Assembly: GCA_024684455.1 (NCBI GenBank)
Contig: JAIKWU010000065.1
Location: 1 to 64,000 of the forward strand
DNA: 64,000 nucleotides
Origin: Bacteroidaceae bacterium
GTDB lineage: Bacteria > Bacteroidota > Bacteroidia > Bacteroidales > Bacteroidaceae
Direction of reading: 5' to 3'
Below are positions 52,946 through 62,500 of the stretch, piece by piece. Below the pieces are notes generated by a model. The model saw nothing but the letters and a program-made list of their open reading frames with translations, had not been told where the DNA came from and searched no databases. Numbering within the stretch: position 1 is the first letter of the stretch; each line of letters starts with the position of its first letter. The position numbers were made by a program, and so were the translations under genes.

Positions 52946-53046
52946 GATTACCGTTTCCTCGCAACAAGACCCGCCAACTTTACTTCTACCTGAACCTCGG
53001 CTACGAATTCTGAGGCACAGGACAGTCTGCCATCTACGTTTCACGT

Positions 53047-53748
53047 TCACACCAATTCCTGCTCCATCATACCCGCATAGGCAATGGTGAAAACAGAGAG
53101 GCGGATACCTGGGATGTGTTGCAGTTCCTGCAAGGCAGCATGGAGCGTCGAGCCCGTCGTCATGACGTCGTCGATGAGGAGGATGTGTTTGTTTTCCAGT
53201 CTTTCGGGATGCACGACCCGAAAGATGTTGGCAACGTTCTGCTCACGCTCATTTATCTGCAGGTGTGTCTGCGTCGGGTTGTTCCTGACGCGCTTCAGCA
53301 CGCCGTTCACGACAGGGATTCCTGTGACGCGACGGATTCCCTCGGCGATGTAGTCGCACTGGTTATAGCCACGTTTGTAGCGTCGGAGATAGTGGAGCGG
53401 CATGGGCACAAGTGCGTCGATGCCGTCGAAGAAATCTGTCGCCGAGAGTTCGTCAGCCGTCACCTCTGCCAAGTCGCGGGCCACGTACGGCTGCTGCCTG
53501 TATTTGAAGGTATGGACAATGTGCCGAACCTCCTCGCTGTCATATCGTAGCGCACTCGTCGCACGAACAACGGGCACACGTCCCCAGAACAGCCGCTCAA
53601 TTCGTCCATGCTCCTCCCCTCCCTTGTAGAGAATGCGGGGTAAAGAAGTAAGGCAACTTGCACACACCGAGTGTTCGGTGCGTGCAAGTCGCCTGTCGCA
53701 TACTACGCAAGTACGGGGAAAGAGGAAATCTAAAAGCGCAGAAATCAT
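53047..53748 (-). CDS. comF: ComF family phosphoribosyltransferase-like protein
   Basis: 233 residues. Four N-terminal cysteines (Cys14, 17, 29 and 32; CVVC and CASC) form a zinc site, and the PRPP-binding motif ILLIDDVMTTGST is complete. ALVPMPLHYLRRYKRGYNQC is the conserved block of the family. ComF proteins are linked to DNA uptake in competent bacteria, though in Bacteroidetes the role is open. Its ATG overlaps the stop of the second glutamate dehydrogenase gene (ATGA), so translation is probably coupled. Confidence 0.9.
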   Translation of the reverse strand: MISALLDFLFPRTCVVCDRRLARTEHSVCASCLTSLPRILYKGGEEHGRIERLFWGRVPVVRATSALRYDSEEVRHIVHTFKYRQQPYVARDLAEVTADELSATDFFDGIDALVPMPLHYLRRYKRGYNQCDYIAEGIRRVTGIPVVNGVLKRVRNNPTQTHLQINEREQNVANIFRVVHPERLENKHILLIDDVMTTGSTLHAALQELQHIPGIRLSVFTIAYAGMMEQELV

Positions 53749-55082
53749 ACGATGCCTTGAGCCATCATGGCCTTGGCAACTTTCATGAAACCGGCAACGT
53801 TGGCTCCGCGAACGTAGTTAATGTAGCCGTCGGGCTGTGTGCCGTACTTGACACACTGCTGATGGATGGCGTGCATGATTTGGTGCAGTCGCTGGTCCAC
53901 TTCGTTGGCCGACCAAGAGAGGTGCATGGCGTTCTGCGACATTTCGAGTCCGCTGGTGGCGACACCACCGGCATTGACAGCCTTGCCTGGTGCATAGAGC
54001 ATCTCGGCAGCAATGAAGGCATCGATGGCTTCGGGAGTGCAGCCCATGTTGGAGATTTCGCCAATGCAGAGGCATCCGTTCTGGATGAGCATCTGGGCAT
54101 CGTCACCGTTAAGTTCGTTCTGTGTGGCACAAGGGAGTGCAATATCGCACTTCACTTCCCACGGCCGCTTGCCCTCGACAAACGTGGCTTCTGGGAATTC
54201 GTCGGCATAGGGCTGACAGATGTCGTTGCCCGAAGCACGGAGTTCGAGCATGTAGTCTATCTTCTCGCCGCTGATGCCGTCGGGGTCGTAGATGTATCCG
54301 TCGGGGCCGCTGATGGTGATGACCTTAGCACCGAGTTGAGTTGCCTTAGTGGCTGCTCCCCACGCTACGTTGCCAAAGCCACTGATGGCCACGGTCTTGC
54401 CCTTGATGTCGATGCCTTTGGTCTGCAACATCTCGTTGACGAAGTAGAGGCCGCCGAAGCCTGTGGCCTCGGGACGGATGAGGCTGCCGCCGAATTCGAG
54501 CCCCTTGCCAGTGAGTACACCGCTCCAGTCGCGGGTGAGTTTCTTGTACTGTCCGAAGAGGTAGCCTACTTCACGGGCCCCGACACCGATGTCGCCAGCG
54601 GGCACGTCGATTTCGGGACCGATATAGCGGTAGAGTTCATTCATGAAGGCTTGGCAGAAGCGCATGATCTCGGCGTCGCTCTTGCCTCGGGGCGAGAAGT
54701 CGCTGCCGCCTTTTCCTCCGCCCATGGGCAGGGTGGTAAGGGCATTCTTAAAAGTCTGCTCGAAGCCGAGGAACTTGAGGATGGAGAGGTTGACGGAGGC
54801 ATGGAAACGCAGTCCGCCTTTGTAGGGTCCGATAGCGCTGTTGAACTGAACACGATAGCCGAGGTTGACCTGCACCTCGCCTTTGTCATCAACCCACGGC
54901 ACACGGAATGTGATGATGCGTTCGGGCTCGACGAGTCGCTCAATCAGTTTGGCACGCTCAAACTCAGGGTGCTGGTTATAGACTTCCTCAATGGACAGCA
55001 ACACCTCACGCACTGCCTGCAGATATTCTTTCTCACCTGGATGTTTGGCCTCCAGTTGGGCCATGATGTTTTCGATTTTCAT
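53745..55082 (-). CDS. gdhB: Glutamate dehydrogenase 2
   Basis: 445 residues, clearly homologous to the enzyme at 50595-51935; both end MKVAKAMMAQGIV. Catalytic region GPYKGGLRFH and LPMGGGKGGSDF is intact, and the dinucleotide site reads KTVAISGFGNVAWGAATKA. One difference stands out: the usual EGANMPSTPGAI loop is EISNMGCTPEAI here, near the cofactor or active site. It may have a different cofactor preference (NAD-linked, as for the second enzyme in Bacteroides) or regulation. Middle gene of the operon lipoprotein-gdh-comF. Confidence 0.93.
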   Translation of the reverse strand: MKIENIMAQLEAKHPGEKEYLQAVREVLLSIEEVYNQHPEFERAKLIERLVEPERIITFRVPWVDDKGEVQVNLGYRVQFNSAIGPYKGGLRFHASVNLSILKFLGFEQTFKNALTTLPMGGGKGGSDFSPRGKSDAEIMRFCQAFMNELYRYIGPEIDVPAGDIGVGAREVGYLFGQYKKLTRDWSGVLTGKGLEFGGSLIRPEATGFGGLYFVNEMLQTKGIDIKGKTVAISGFGNVAWGAATKATQLGAKVITISGPDGYIYDPDGISGEKIDYMLELRASGNDICQPYADEFPEATFVEGKRPWEVKCDIALPCATQNELNGDDAQMLIQNGCLCIGEISNMGCTPEAIDAFIAAEMLYAPGKAVNAGGVATSGLEMSQNAMHLSWSANEVDQRLHQIMHAIHQQCVKYGTQPDGYINYVRGANVAGFMKVAKAMMAQGIV

Positions 55083-55100
55083 GGAGATAGTATTTAAGAG

Positions 55101-55676
55101 TTAAAGCGTCAGGAAGTTTTCGTCAATCGTTATCGTTTCTTCCACAGGAGTCAGCAACAACGGCTGAATCACAGAGCCATTGCCCACCAGCAGTTCCATC
55201 GAGTTACTGTTGAGCAGGCGGAACGAAAGGGTCTGGTGCAGTTCGTCGTCATAGATGGTTCCTTCTGTGGGATTACCTTCAAGAGGCAGAAGATTATAGT
55301 CCCATGAGTCAAACAACTTGGCGATGCCCCACTTGCCGCGTTTCTCGGTCAAGATGGCCGCGTCGCCCTTGATGTGTACCGCCACCAGACAATGGTCGGT
55401 CATCATCACAAACACAGCGTCATCGATGTCGGCAGCAGCCGATTTGAAAACATCGATGCCCTGCACCTCGTTCCACACTGCCAGCGACTCCTTGGTGATG
55501 CGCCACGGTTGCCTCGTCAGCATGGCACGTGCCTCCTGGTCGTCTTTCGGCTGATGGACCACAGGCTCTGGTGCGGGAGCGTCTTCGCTGTCGTCGCCAC
55601 ATGCCGACAGACCCACCATTACCCCCATCAACAAGATTCCCAAAAGGGAATAAAAGAAACATTTGTGCGTTTTCAT
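55101..55676 (-). CDS. Lipoprotein of unknown function before gdhB
   Basis: 191 residues from the ATG at 55676. Signal peptide with lipobox LSAC (about residue 26), then an acidic GDDSEDAPAPEP linker. The domain (QPWRITKESLAVW, GKWGIAKLFDSWDYNLLPLE, ...SFRLLNSNSMELL) resembles lipocalin-like lipoproteins that report on small ligands, but I do not recognise a named family. The gene is 18 bases upstream of gdhB and shares its promoter at 55706-55699. Confidence 0.72.
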   Translation of the reverse strand: MKTHKCFFYSLLGILLMGVMVGLSACGDDSEDAPAPEPVVHQPKDDQEARAMLTRQPWRITKESLAVWNEVQGIDVFKSAAADIDDAVFVMMTDHCLVAVHIKGDAAILTEKRGKWGIAKLFDSWDYNLLPLEGNPTEGTIYDDELHQTLSFRLLNSNSMELLVGNGSVIQPLLLTPVEETITIDENFLTL

Positions 55677-55698
55677 GATTGAGAATCTTTGGTTGGTG

Positions 55699-55706
55699 CA
55701 AAAATA
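55699..55706 (-). promoter_or_regulatory. -7 box TATTTTTG of the lipoprotein-gdhB-comF operon
   Basis: Minus-strand match 22 bp before the ATG at 55676. Confidence 0.55.
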
Positions 55707-55780
55707 GGAATAAAAATCCACACCCCCAAACATTCTGCGCACTTTTTTTTAAGTCATCCCCAGGCTTTCTATTTTAACTT

Positions 55781-57013
55781 TTAACCCTTAACAAAAACTT
55801 TTTTACCGTTTACGATGTACAGTCCCTTCAAAGGACGTGCGACGCGGCGTCCGCTCAGGTCATATATGGTACTTTTTTCATTGTTAATTGTTAATTGTTC
55901 ATTGTTCATTGTACTTATCTCGATGCCCGTCTCAATCGGAGTGTCGGCTACGGCCAGTTCGACGGTGTTCAGACTGCGAGCGAGGGCGTTGAACCTGACG
56001 GCTCCGTCGAGCACTGGTGTGAGCGATGTGCTCTGCACCGCCCCCACGTTGAGTGCATCGAGAACGGCTGGCGAAAATGCCTGAGAAACCTCCTTGTGTG
56101 AAAGTGTTCCGCTCAGCACGTCGGCATCCTTCAGTCGCACGACTACAGGCTGCACCGACGCAGTGGGATTAGCCACTCTCACGAGGACACGGCCCGCGTC
56201 GTCGCTGATGGCAGCGGCACTGTAGAGGTTGCTGGCGTTGATGAGCGTGATGTCGTGGACGAGACGGTCGTCGATGTAGCATCTGACGTAATCGGCTTCC
56301 ATCACGACTTTCAGACGATAGGTCTGCCCTGTGACAATGCTGCCTGCAGCCGTTGCCAGCGTAGTCTTCACACCGTCCACACACTGTTCGATGGCGTGCT
56401 GTGTGTTGCCCCATCCGCCGATGTTCCACCAGCAGTAGTTCTCATTGTCCAGATAACTGAAAGCAAGGAGGAAGCCCTCGGCACCGCTCTGTTTCGTAGC
56501 GTCCAGTTGGAGCACACCTTCGTAGCCGGTGCGCTGGTAGCAGACGTTGATGCTACCCAAATCGTCGGGGTTCGTCTGACGGAGCACGCCGTCAGCAACA
56601 GCCCAGGTACCTCCGTTCTCGTTCCATTCGTTACCTGCCGAGGTGAAGGCATCTTTATAGACGACTGTACCGTCGAGCGTCGTCAGCGACACGTTGTCGA
56701 AGTCGGCAGCCGTTGCCCATGTTGCCACACCGAAGTAGTTGTCTCTCACGGGTGTGCCACTGTTCATGGGATGGGTTTCGAGCGCCGTCATGCCATCGGC
56801 TTCGGCCGTCTTGCGGAAAAACGGATTGAGCAGCAGTTGGGAATAGTAGCCTCCGTCGCCGACGTAGGTGTTCTCTTTCAGGTATTCCATGAAAAAGTCG
56901 TCGCTGAGTGGTCGGACGGTCTGGGCTGCATCGAAGTTGAATACACATTGTGCCACGACGCTCTCGGCCAGCGTCAGCATCACGGTGAGCAGCAGGGAAG
57001 ATAGTTTTTTCAT
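55781..57013 (-). CDS. GH51-like secreted protein lacking the catalytic barrel
   Basis: 410 residues with a signal peptide (MKKLSSLLLTVMLTLAESVV). The N-terminal segment VRPLSDDFFMEYLKENTY...GGYYSQLLLNPFFRK corresponds to the beginning of GH51 alpha-L-arabinofuranosidases (the FGIFFEDI...DGGLYAELVQNR region). A LamG-like sugar-binding domain (YVRCYIDDRLVHDI) comes next. The final part (GRVLVRVANPTASVQPVVVR...ARSLNTVELAV) matches the GH51 C-terminal beta domain. The TIM barrel with its two glutamates, expected between these parts, is absent; GH51 enzymes are usually 500-850 residues. Either a relic or a non-catalytic binding protein. The tail (YDLSGRRV...GLYIVNGKKVFV) shows it is secreted and retained. 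Confidence 0.65.
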   Translation of the reverse strand: MKKLSSLLLTVMLTLAESVVAQCVFNFDAAQTVRPLSDDFFMEYLKENTYVGDGGYYSQLLLNPFFRKTAEADGMTALETHPMNSGTPVRDNYFGVATWATAADFDNVSLTTLDGTVVYKDAFTSAGNEWNENGGTWAVADGVLRQTNPDDLGSINVCYQRTGYEGVLQLDATKQSGAEGFLLAFSYLDNENYCWWNIGGWGNTQHAIEQCVDGVKTTLATAAGSIVTGQTYRLKVVMEADYVRCYIDDRLVHDITLINASNLYSAAAISDDAGRVLVRVANPTASVQPVVVRLKDADVLSGTLSHKEVSQAFSPAVLDALNVGAVQSTSLTPVLDGAVRFNALARSLNTVELAVADTPIETGIEISTMNNEQLTINNEKSTIYDLSGRRVARPLKGLYIVNGKKVFVKG

Positions 57014-57059
57014 ATCATTTGCGTTTTTGTGCTTTTTACAGCAAGATGCTTTTACGCTG

Positions 57060-57067
57060 CAAAGATA
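57060..57067 (-). promoter_or_regulatory. -7 box TATCTTTG of the GH51-like gene
   Basis: Minus-strand box 46 bp before the ATG at 57013. Confidence 0.65.
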
Positions 57068-57185
57068 CAATAAAAAGAAGAATACCCATCGTTCAGTCTT
57101 TATCAAATTTCACCCAAAACCACCTCATGATTGATTTCTGATAAAAAATAGCGGAATTTTGAAAGCCGCTACGGCGAAATTTGCG

Positions 57186-57193
57186 TATCTTTG
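57186..57193 (+). promoter_or_regulatory. -7 box TATCTTTG of the gene at 57339
   Basis: Puts the transcription start near 57200, giving a leader of about 140 bases that includes the complete 22-bp array. Confidence 0.65.
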
Positions 57194-57214
57194 CAGTGCA
57201 TCGGAAAAATACGG

Positions 57215-57292
57215 CCAAGCACTTGGAAATTTTACGCTAAGCACTTGGCGTTCGCACGCTAAGCACTTGGCGTGATTATTCCAAGCACTTCC
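57215..57292. repeat. 22-bp palindromic array, locus 5 (4 units), in a 5' leader
   Basis: Units at 57215, 57237, 57259 and 57281: CCAAGCACTTGG, CTAAGCACTTGG twice, and CCAAGCACTTCC. Exact 22-bp spacing. Confidence 0.92.
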
Positions 57293-57338
57293 AAGTACAA
57301 ATAACGTAAAGTTAATCGTAAACTGTTATTAGTTAAAC

Positions 57339-59567
57339 ATGAATAAAAAATTCTTGACACTAACCGTCGTGCTGCTGACAGCCCTCGCTGCCGGTGCACA
57401 AAACGCACTGTCGCTCAAAGCCAACGACCTGACAATGACTTTCAGCCAGTCGAACAACGGCTACACCCCACAGTTCGTCGCTGGTTCGTCCACCTTCGTA
57501 CCACAGGATGGTAAAGCCGCCATCCTTGAAGTGTTTGCCACCGCAGGCGACGCTGCCACCATCTATACAGCGAAGTACGACAGCGTCAGCCCTGCTTCCG
57601 ACGGAAGACTCGTGGCCTATGCCACGTTGAAGACAACGGCAGGCTCAGAATTTCTGTTCACAGACACATGGCTCGTTCAGCCGGTCCGCAAGAGCCTGCG
57701 CCTGCAACGTGTGGTCAAGGTCGTCAAGACGGCATCGGCCGACGCTTCGTTCAACACGTACCTCATTGTCGGCGACCAACGACAGACGAACAAGTCGGCC
57801 TATCAATACTTTCTGCCCGCGCTTGTCTATATCGACGGTGAAAACATGACCGACGCAAGCATCGGACACGACTTCGGCGACCAGTGGATTCTGGCACGTG
57901 AGGAACGTACGCCACTGCCGCTGACCATGATGCGTCAGACCAGCACTGGCACAACCCTTGCCCTCTGCGACGACAACTCCAACCCATCGACGGGCGACGT
58001 TGACTGGGGTATGGGACATCTGGTGAACGCAGCCTTCCGCTACGGAAGCATCGGCTACAGCCTGACACGCACCTATCCACAGTTGGCCTACTGCTTCCCT
58101 GGAAGCGAAGGCGAGCATTCGTACAGCGACGGCGGAGGTACAGCCGAGCGACGCTGGGCACGTCGCAGCCACCCTATCGCCACCAGCACCTGGCACCGCT
58201 ACAACCTCGAACTGCACGCCTCGCAAGAAGCGGATTTCGCCTCTGCACTGCGCACCCATTGGCAGCATTCGTTCGATATCTACAACCCAGCCGTGCTGAA
58301 AACCGCCAAAGGCTCCACCGTGCAACGCTATGCCCTCCAGTTGCTCAACAAGTACTGGATGAAAAGCGAAGGCGCACCAGGTTTCCCCTTCTCGGTCTGG
58401 ACACAGTCAGGTGAAGTGAACGAGCGCAGTTACGACATGGGCTTTGTCGGTATGCAGACCGCATGTGCCTACTACCTCTATCGCTACGGCGTTGAGAAGG
58501 AGAACGACACCTATCGCATCAAAGGCGAGCAAATCCTCGACTTCTGGGCACGCCGCAGCCCCATCGCCAACGGAATGCCACGCATCTGGTACGACATCGC
58601 GCCATGGAACTCGTTCCGCAACTACAACGACCTTCGCAACATGCAGGGTGGCATGGAAGCCATGATCGAGGCATGGGTCGTCGCAGAACGATATCGGCCA
58701 GGCTCCAAGCCGCAATGGCTCAAGTTCTGCCGTGGCGCCGCCGACTGGATGATCAGCCAACAGGCAGCCGACGGCAGTCTGGCCAAAGCGTACGACAACA
58801 ACGGCAACGTCGTTGACAATGGGAAGTACCTGACTTCCAACATCATCCGTTTCCTCGTGCAGATGTACTGCGTGACACTCGACGAACGCTACAAGTCGGC
58901 TGCCGTCAAGGCAGGTGAGTTCTGTCTTGATGTCATCCACACACCTTATAAATATATAGGCAGCGTCATCGACAACCCCTACGTGAAAGACCGTGAAAGC
59001 GGACAGAAAATGCTCGAAGCCTGTCTCGCCCTCTACGACATAACACAGCAGCAGCGATGGCTCGACGCAGCCGTACAAGCCGCCTACTACACTGCCACCT
59101 ACATGTATGCCTGGAACATACCGGCACAACCTGGCATCAAGGCACCTTGGCCATCGACTAAAAACACGGCTGGCATCACCATCATCGCCACAGGACACAG
59201 CGGTGCCGACTGCGGACTGTCGTACAATTCGTTTGAATACCTGCGTCTGTATGTGCTCACAGGCGACGAATACCTGCTCAAGATTGCACGCCTGCTCGCC
59301 TACAACACCAAGCAGACAATGAACTACGACAACTCGCTCGGCTATCCCCACCGAGGCTTGCAAACCGAAGCACTGCGTCTGGTCACCAACCGTGGCGACG
59401 GCGTGAACCTTTGGCTGCCCTGGGTCACAGCCACACAACTCGACCCGCTCTGCCGAATGGAAGACGCCTATGGCAGCATCGAACTGAACGACATCGCAGC
59501 CATGCCTGCCGACGAACTTATGAGACTTGACGAACAATACCGCCGAACACAAGGACTGGCTTACTGA
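57339..59567 (+). CDS. Secreted six-hairpin-glycosidase-like protein
   Basis: 742 residues with a signal peptide ending near AAGAQN. An N-terminal beta domain (residues about 25-270) is followed by a helical part with the regular pattern of (alpha/alpha)6 barrels (NMQGGMEAMIEAWVVAERYR, WLKFCRGAADWMISQQAADG, AAVKAGEFCLDVIHTPYKYI, NSFEYLRLYVLTGDEYLLKI). This two-domain layout recalls families such as GH127 or GH154 acting on plant-wall side chains, but I cannot place it in one. The hybrid regulator gene begins 10 bases later in the same operon, so the two are linked in a glycan response. Confidence 0.7.
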   Translation: MNKKFLTLTVVLLTALAAGAQNALSLKANDLTMTFSQSNNGYTPQFVAGSSTFVPQDGKAAILEVFATAGDAATIYTAKYDSVSPASDGRLVAYATLKTTAGSEFLFTDTWLVQPVRKSLRLQRVVKVVKTASADASFNTYLIVGDQRQTNKSAYQYFLPALVYIDGENMTDASIGHDFGDQWILAREERTPLPLTMMRQTSTGTTLALCDDNSNPSTGDVDWGMGHLVNAAFRYGSIGYSLTRTYPQLAYCFPGSEGEHSYSDGGGTAERRWARRSHPIATSTWHRYNLELHASQEADFASALRTHWQHSFDIYNPAVLKTAKGSTVQRYALQLLNKYWMKSEGAPGFPFSVWTQSGEVNERSYDMGFVGMQTACAYYLYRYGVEKENDTYRIKGEQILDFWARRSPIANGMPRIWYDIAPWNSFRNYNDLRNMQGGMEAMIEAWVVAERYRPGSKPQWLKFCRGAADWMISQQAADGSLAKAYDNNGNVVDNGKYLTSNIIRFLVQMYCVTLDERYKSAAVKAGEFCLDVIHTPYKYIGSVIDNPYVKDRESGQKMLEACLALYDITQQQRWLDAAVQAAYYTATYMYAWNIPAQPGIKAPWPSTKNTAGITIIATGHSGADCGLSYNSFEYLRLYVLTGDEYLLKIARLLAYNTKQTMNYDNSLGYPHRGLQTEALRLVTNRGDGVNLWLPWVTATQLDPLCRMEDAYGSIELNDIAAMPADELMRLDEQYRRTQGLAY

Positions 59568-59577
59568 CGATTCACGC

Positions 59578-62500
59578 ATGAAAGCATTTCACACTCTACT
59601 CCTACTGCTGCTGAGCAGCATCACACAGGCGCAGACACCCTACCGTTTCCGCCATTACGGCAGGGAAGAGGGGCTGTCGAACCTCAACGTGAACTGTGCA
59701 ATGCAGGACAGCCGCGGACTGGTGTGGGTGGGTACGAACATCGGTCTGAACCGATTCGACGGCATCCGTTTCCACACTTACTTTGCGTCGAACGGGCAGG
59801 ATGTTCATTCCCTGCCTTCGAACACCATCAACTCCCTGGCCGAAGGTGCTGAAGGACGTCTGTGGATAGGTACGACCAACGGTCTCTGTTCGTTCGACCC
59901 CGAGCAGGAACGCTTCGAACGTGTGGAGGCGACAGAGTTGAGCGGCGGTGTAATCGGTTTGCTTACTGACCCAAAGGGGCGTCTCTGGGCCAGAACCGAA
60001 CAGCACCTTGTCTGCTACCATCCCACGGACGGCACAGTCAAGACCTACGATATGAATTCATCCATGTGCGTTGGCCGTAACGGCATTGTGTGGATGTGTG
60101 GTTACGATGGACATCTCTACCGCTACGACGACTTGGGCGACAAGTTTGTCGGCTTCGACGTCTTGACAAAGGAACAGGTGGAAGGCAGCGAATGGTTGAA
60201 CGCCGTTGTAGAATTGAGCGACGGCGACCTTGCCCTGCTCACCAACCATCTGCACGGCTACCGCTTTTCGCCTGCTACTGGTCAGAAGTGCGACCTCTTT
60301 GCCGCAGGCTTTCCGTCGAAGCCCTATTTCCTTCACACGGCTATTGAGCGACCCGCCTCGGACGGTAGTCCTACGCTATGGATGGGTACTGAAGAGGGAA
60401 TAGTCGTCTATAACCTTCGGACAGGTGAGTCTGTCAATATGCGCAAGCACTTCAGCGACCCGTATTCCCTCAGCGACAACGCTGTCCATGTGCTGTTCAG
60501 CGACCGTGAAGGCGGTGTGTGGGCAGGCACGTTCTTCGGTGGCATGAACTATGTGCCGGACGAACGCGAAGAGATGTTCAGGGTGTGGCAGCCTGTGGAT
60601 GCAAGTGGTACGGCTATGGCAAAGGTTGTGCGTGAAATGGCTGTCGATGCACAGGGACAGTTATGGGTAGGTACCGAGGACGGCGGAGTCTTTCTTTATA
60701 AGGATGGTTTGCAGAAGGTCGATTTGACGTGGCAAGGCAAAACCATCACCCGCAACATACAGACGCTCATGACCGACGGCACCGACCTGTGGCTTGGCAC
60801 CTACGACGAAGGTATCTACATCGTCGATACAAGGACGGCACAGGTCACGTCGCATCTTGGCAGCGGTAGGGCTGGGCTTCACACGAATACCTTCGTCCAT
60901 CTGGAGCGCTCTCATGACGGTCGCATCCTGGCTGGAACCATGCACCTCGGCCTTCTCATCTACGACCGAACCACTCACACCTTCTCTACCTACGAAGGAA
61001 AGGGACAGGGCTTTATCCACGATATTTACGAAGATTCGAAGGGTCGCCTGTGGGTGGCCGACCTGGTAGGTGGCATTTTCCGTGCTGATAAAATAGGGGC
61101 TCCGCTCAAACGGCTGTGTCCTGACATCAAGAACGCCACGACAGTGTTCGAGGATTCGCAGCGGCGGATGTGGGTAGGGTCGTCGAGCAACGGTCTCTAC
61201 ACCATTGATGCCGACGATCGGTCCTCACAGCCTTTGCCAGAACTGGCTCGTTCGGGCATCGGCATTGACAAACTGTCGGAGGACGGCAACGGGCGTCTGT
61301 GGATTTCGACAACCGATGGCCTCTACTGTTACGACGATACGGCTGTGAGTCGCTATGGCAGTGACAACGGCCTGCCCACCGAGCAGTTCAACTTCAACTC
61401 AGGTCTGCGCGATTCGACGGGCCGCTTCTACTTCGGAACGCTTAACGGATTGGTCAGTTTTGTACCTTCGTCGTCCATGGCCAAAAGCCAGAAACTGCAT
61501 GTGCTGTTCACGGGGCTTTTTGTCGAAGGACGTGAAGTGACCCGTCAGAGCGACCCTGACATCCTGAAGCAGTCGCTGCTCTATGCCGACGAAATCCATT
61601 TGCGACACGACCAGACCTCGCTTTCCATCGACTTTGCCTGTCCGCTCTACAGCGTACCTCAAGCCATTTGGTACCGTTACCGTCTCGAAGGCATCGAAAG
61701 CGAATGGACGGTGACAAAGGGTGCGCAACGTCTCACTCTGGCAGGTCTTTCGCCTGGCACCTATACACTGGTCGTACAGGCCTCGCGTGAGAATGGCCGA
61801 TGGGACGACGAGACAGAGGCTTCACGTCTGCGCATTGTCGTCCATCGTCCGTGGTGGACCTCGACGCCCATGCTCCTGCTCTATCTCTTGCTGGCATGTG
61901 TGCTGGGCTGGTACATCTACCGTGCCGCCACACGTCGTCGCCGTGAGAAGCGCCGCATAGCCAACGAGCGTACAGAGAACGAACGTTACCGCGATGTCCT
62001 TCAATCGAAGATTCAGTTCTTCACCACCATCACTCACGAAATCCGCACACCACTCTCCCTCATCATGGGCTCCATCGAGCGGATGGAAGCCGAGGCGCAG
62101 CATCCCTCTCAACTCTCCACCCTGCGCCGCAACGCACAGCGTCTGCTCAACCTCGTCAACCAACTGCTCGACTTCCGCAAGATTGAGTCGTCCCAATTCC
62201 TCCTCAATTTCCTGCCCACCGACGTCACATCGTTGCTGCGCGAGGTGTGTGCCGACTTCACGCCTGCCGCCCATCAGAAGGCCATGCGCTACGACATCGA
62301 CCTGCCCGAGGGCAGCGGTCCCAGTGTCATGGCCGACCGCGAGGCCCTGACCAAAATCGTGAGCAACCTGCTCTCCAACGCCATGAAGTTCGGCGAACGT
62401 CACGTCGGCGTGGCCCTTCGTGAAGAAGGCGGCCATGTGCGCATCATGGTCGAGAACGACGGTCCCCGCATACCTCACGACCAACTCGACGACATCTTCA

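Larger units (their letters stand above)
57014..57338. other. Divergent intergenic region with both promoters and array locus 5
   Basis: Contains the GH51-like promoter (57060-57067), the promoter of the gene at 57339 (57186-57193) and the 22-bp array between that promoter and its ATG. No gene seen. Confidence 0.65.

Noticed and set aside
52946..53046. Possible remnant of an outer-membrane protein end (LYFYLNLGYEF then stop) between the VanX-like and comF genes
   Set aside because: Only about 14 codons look suggestive; too short to support a pseudogene.
53658..55097. 479-codon plus-strand frame opposite gdhB
   Set aside because: Antisense shadow of a clearly conserved glutamate dehydrogenase.
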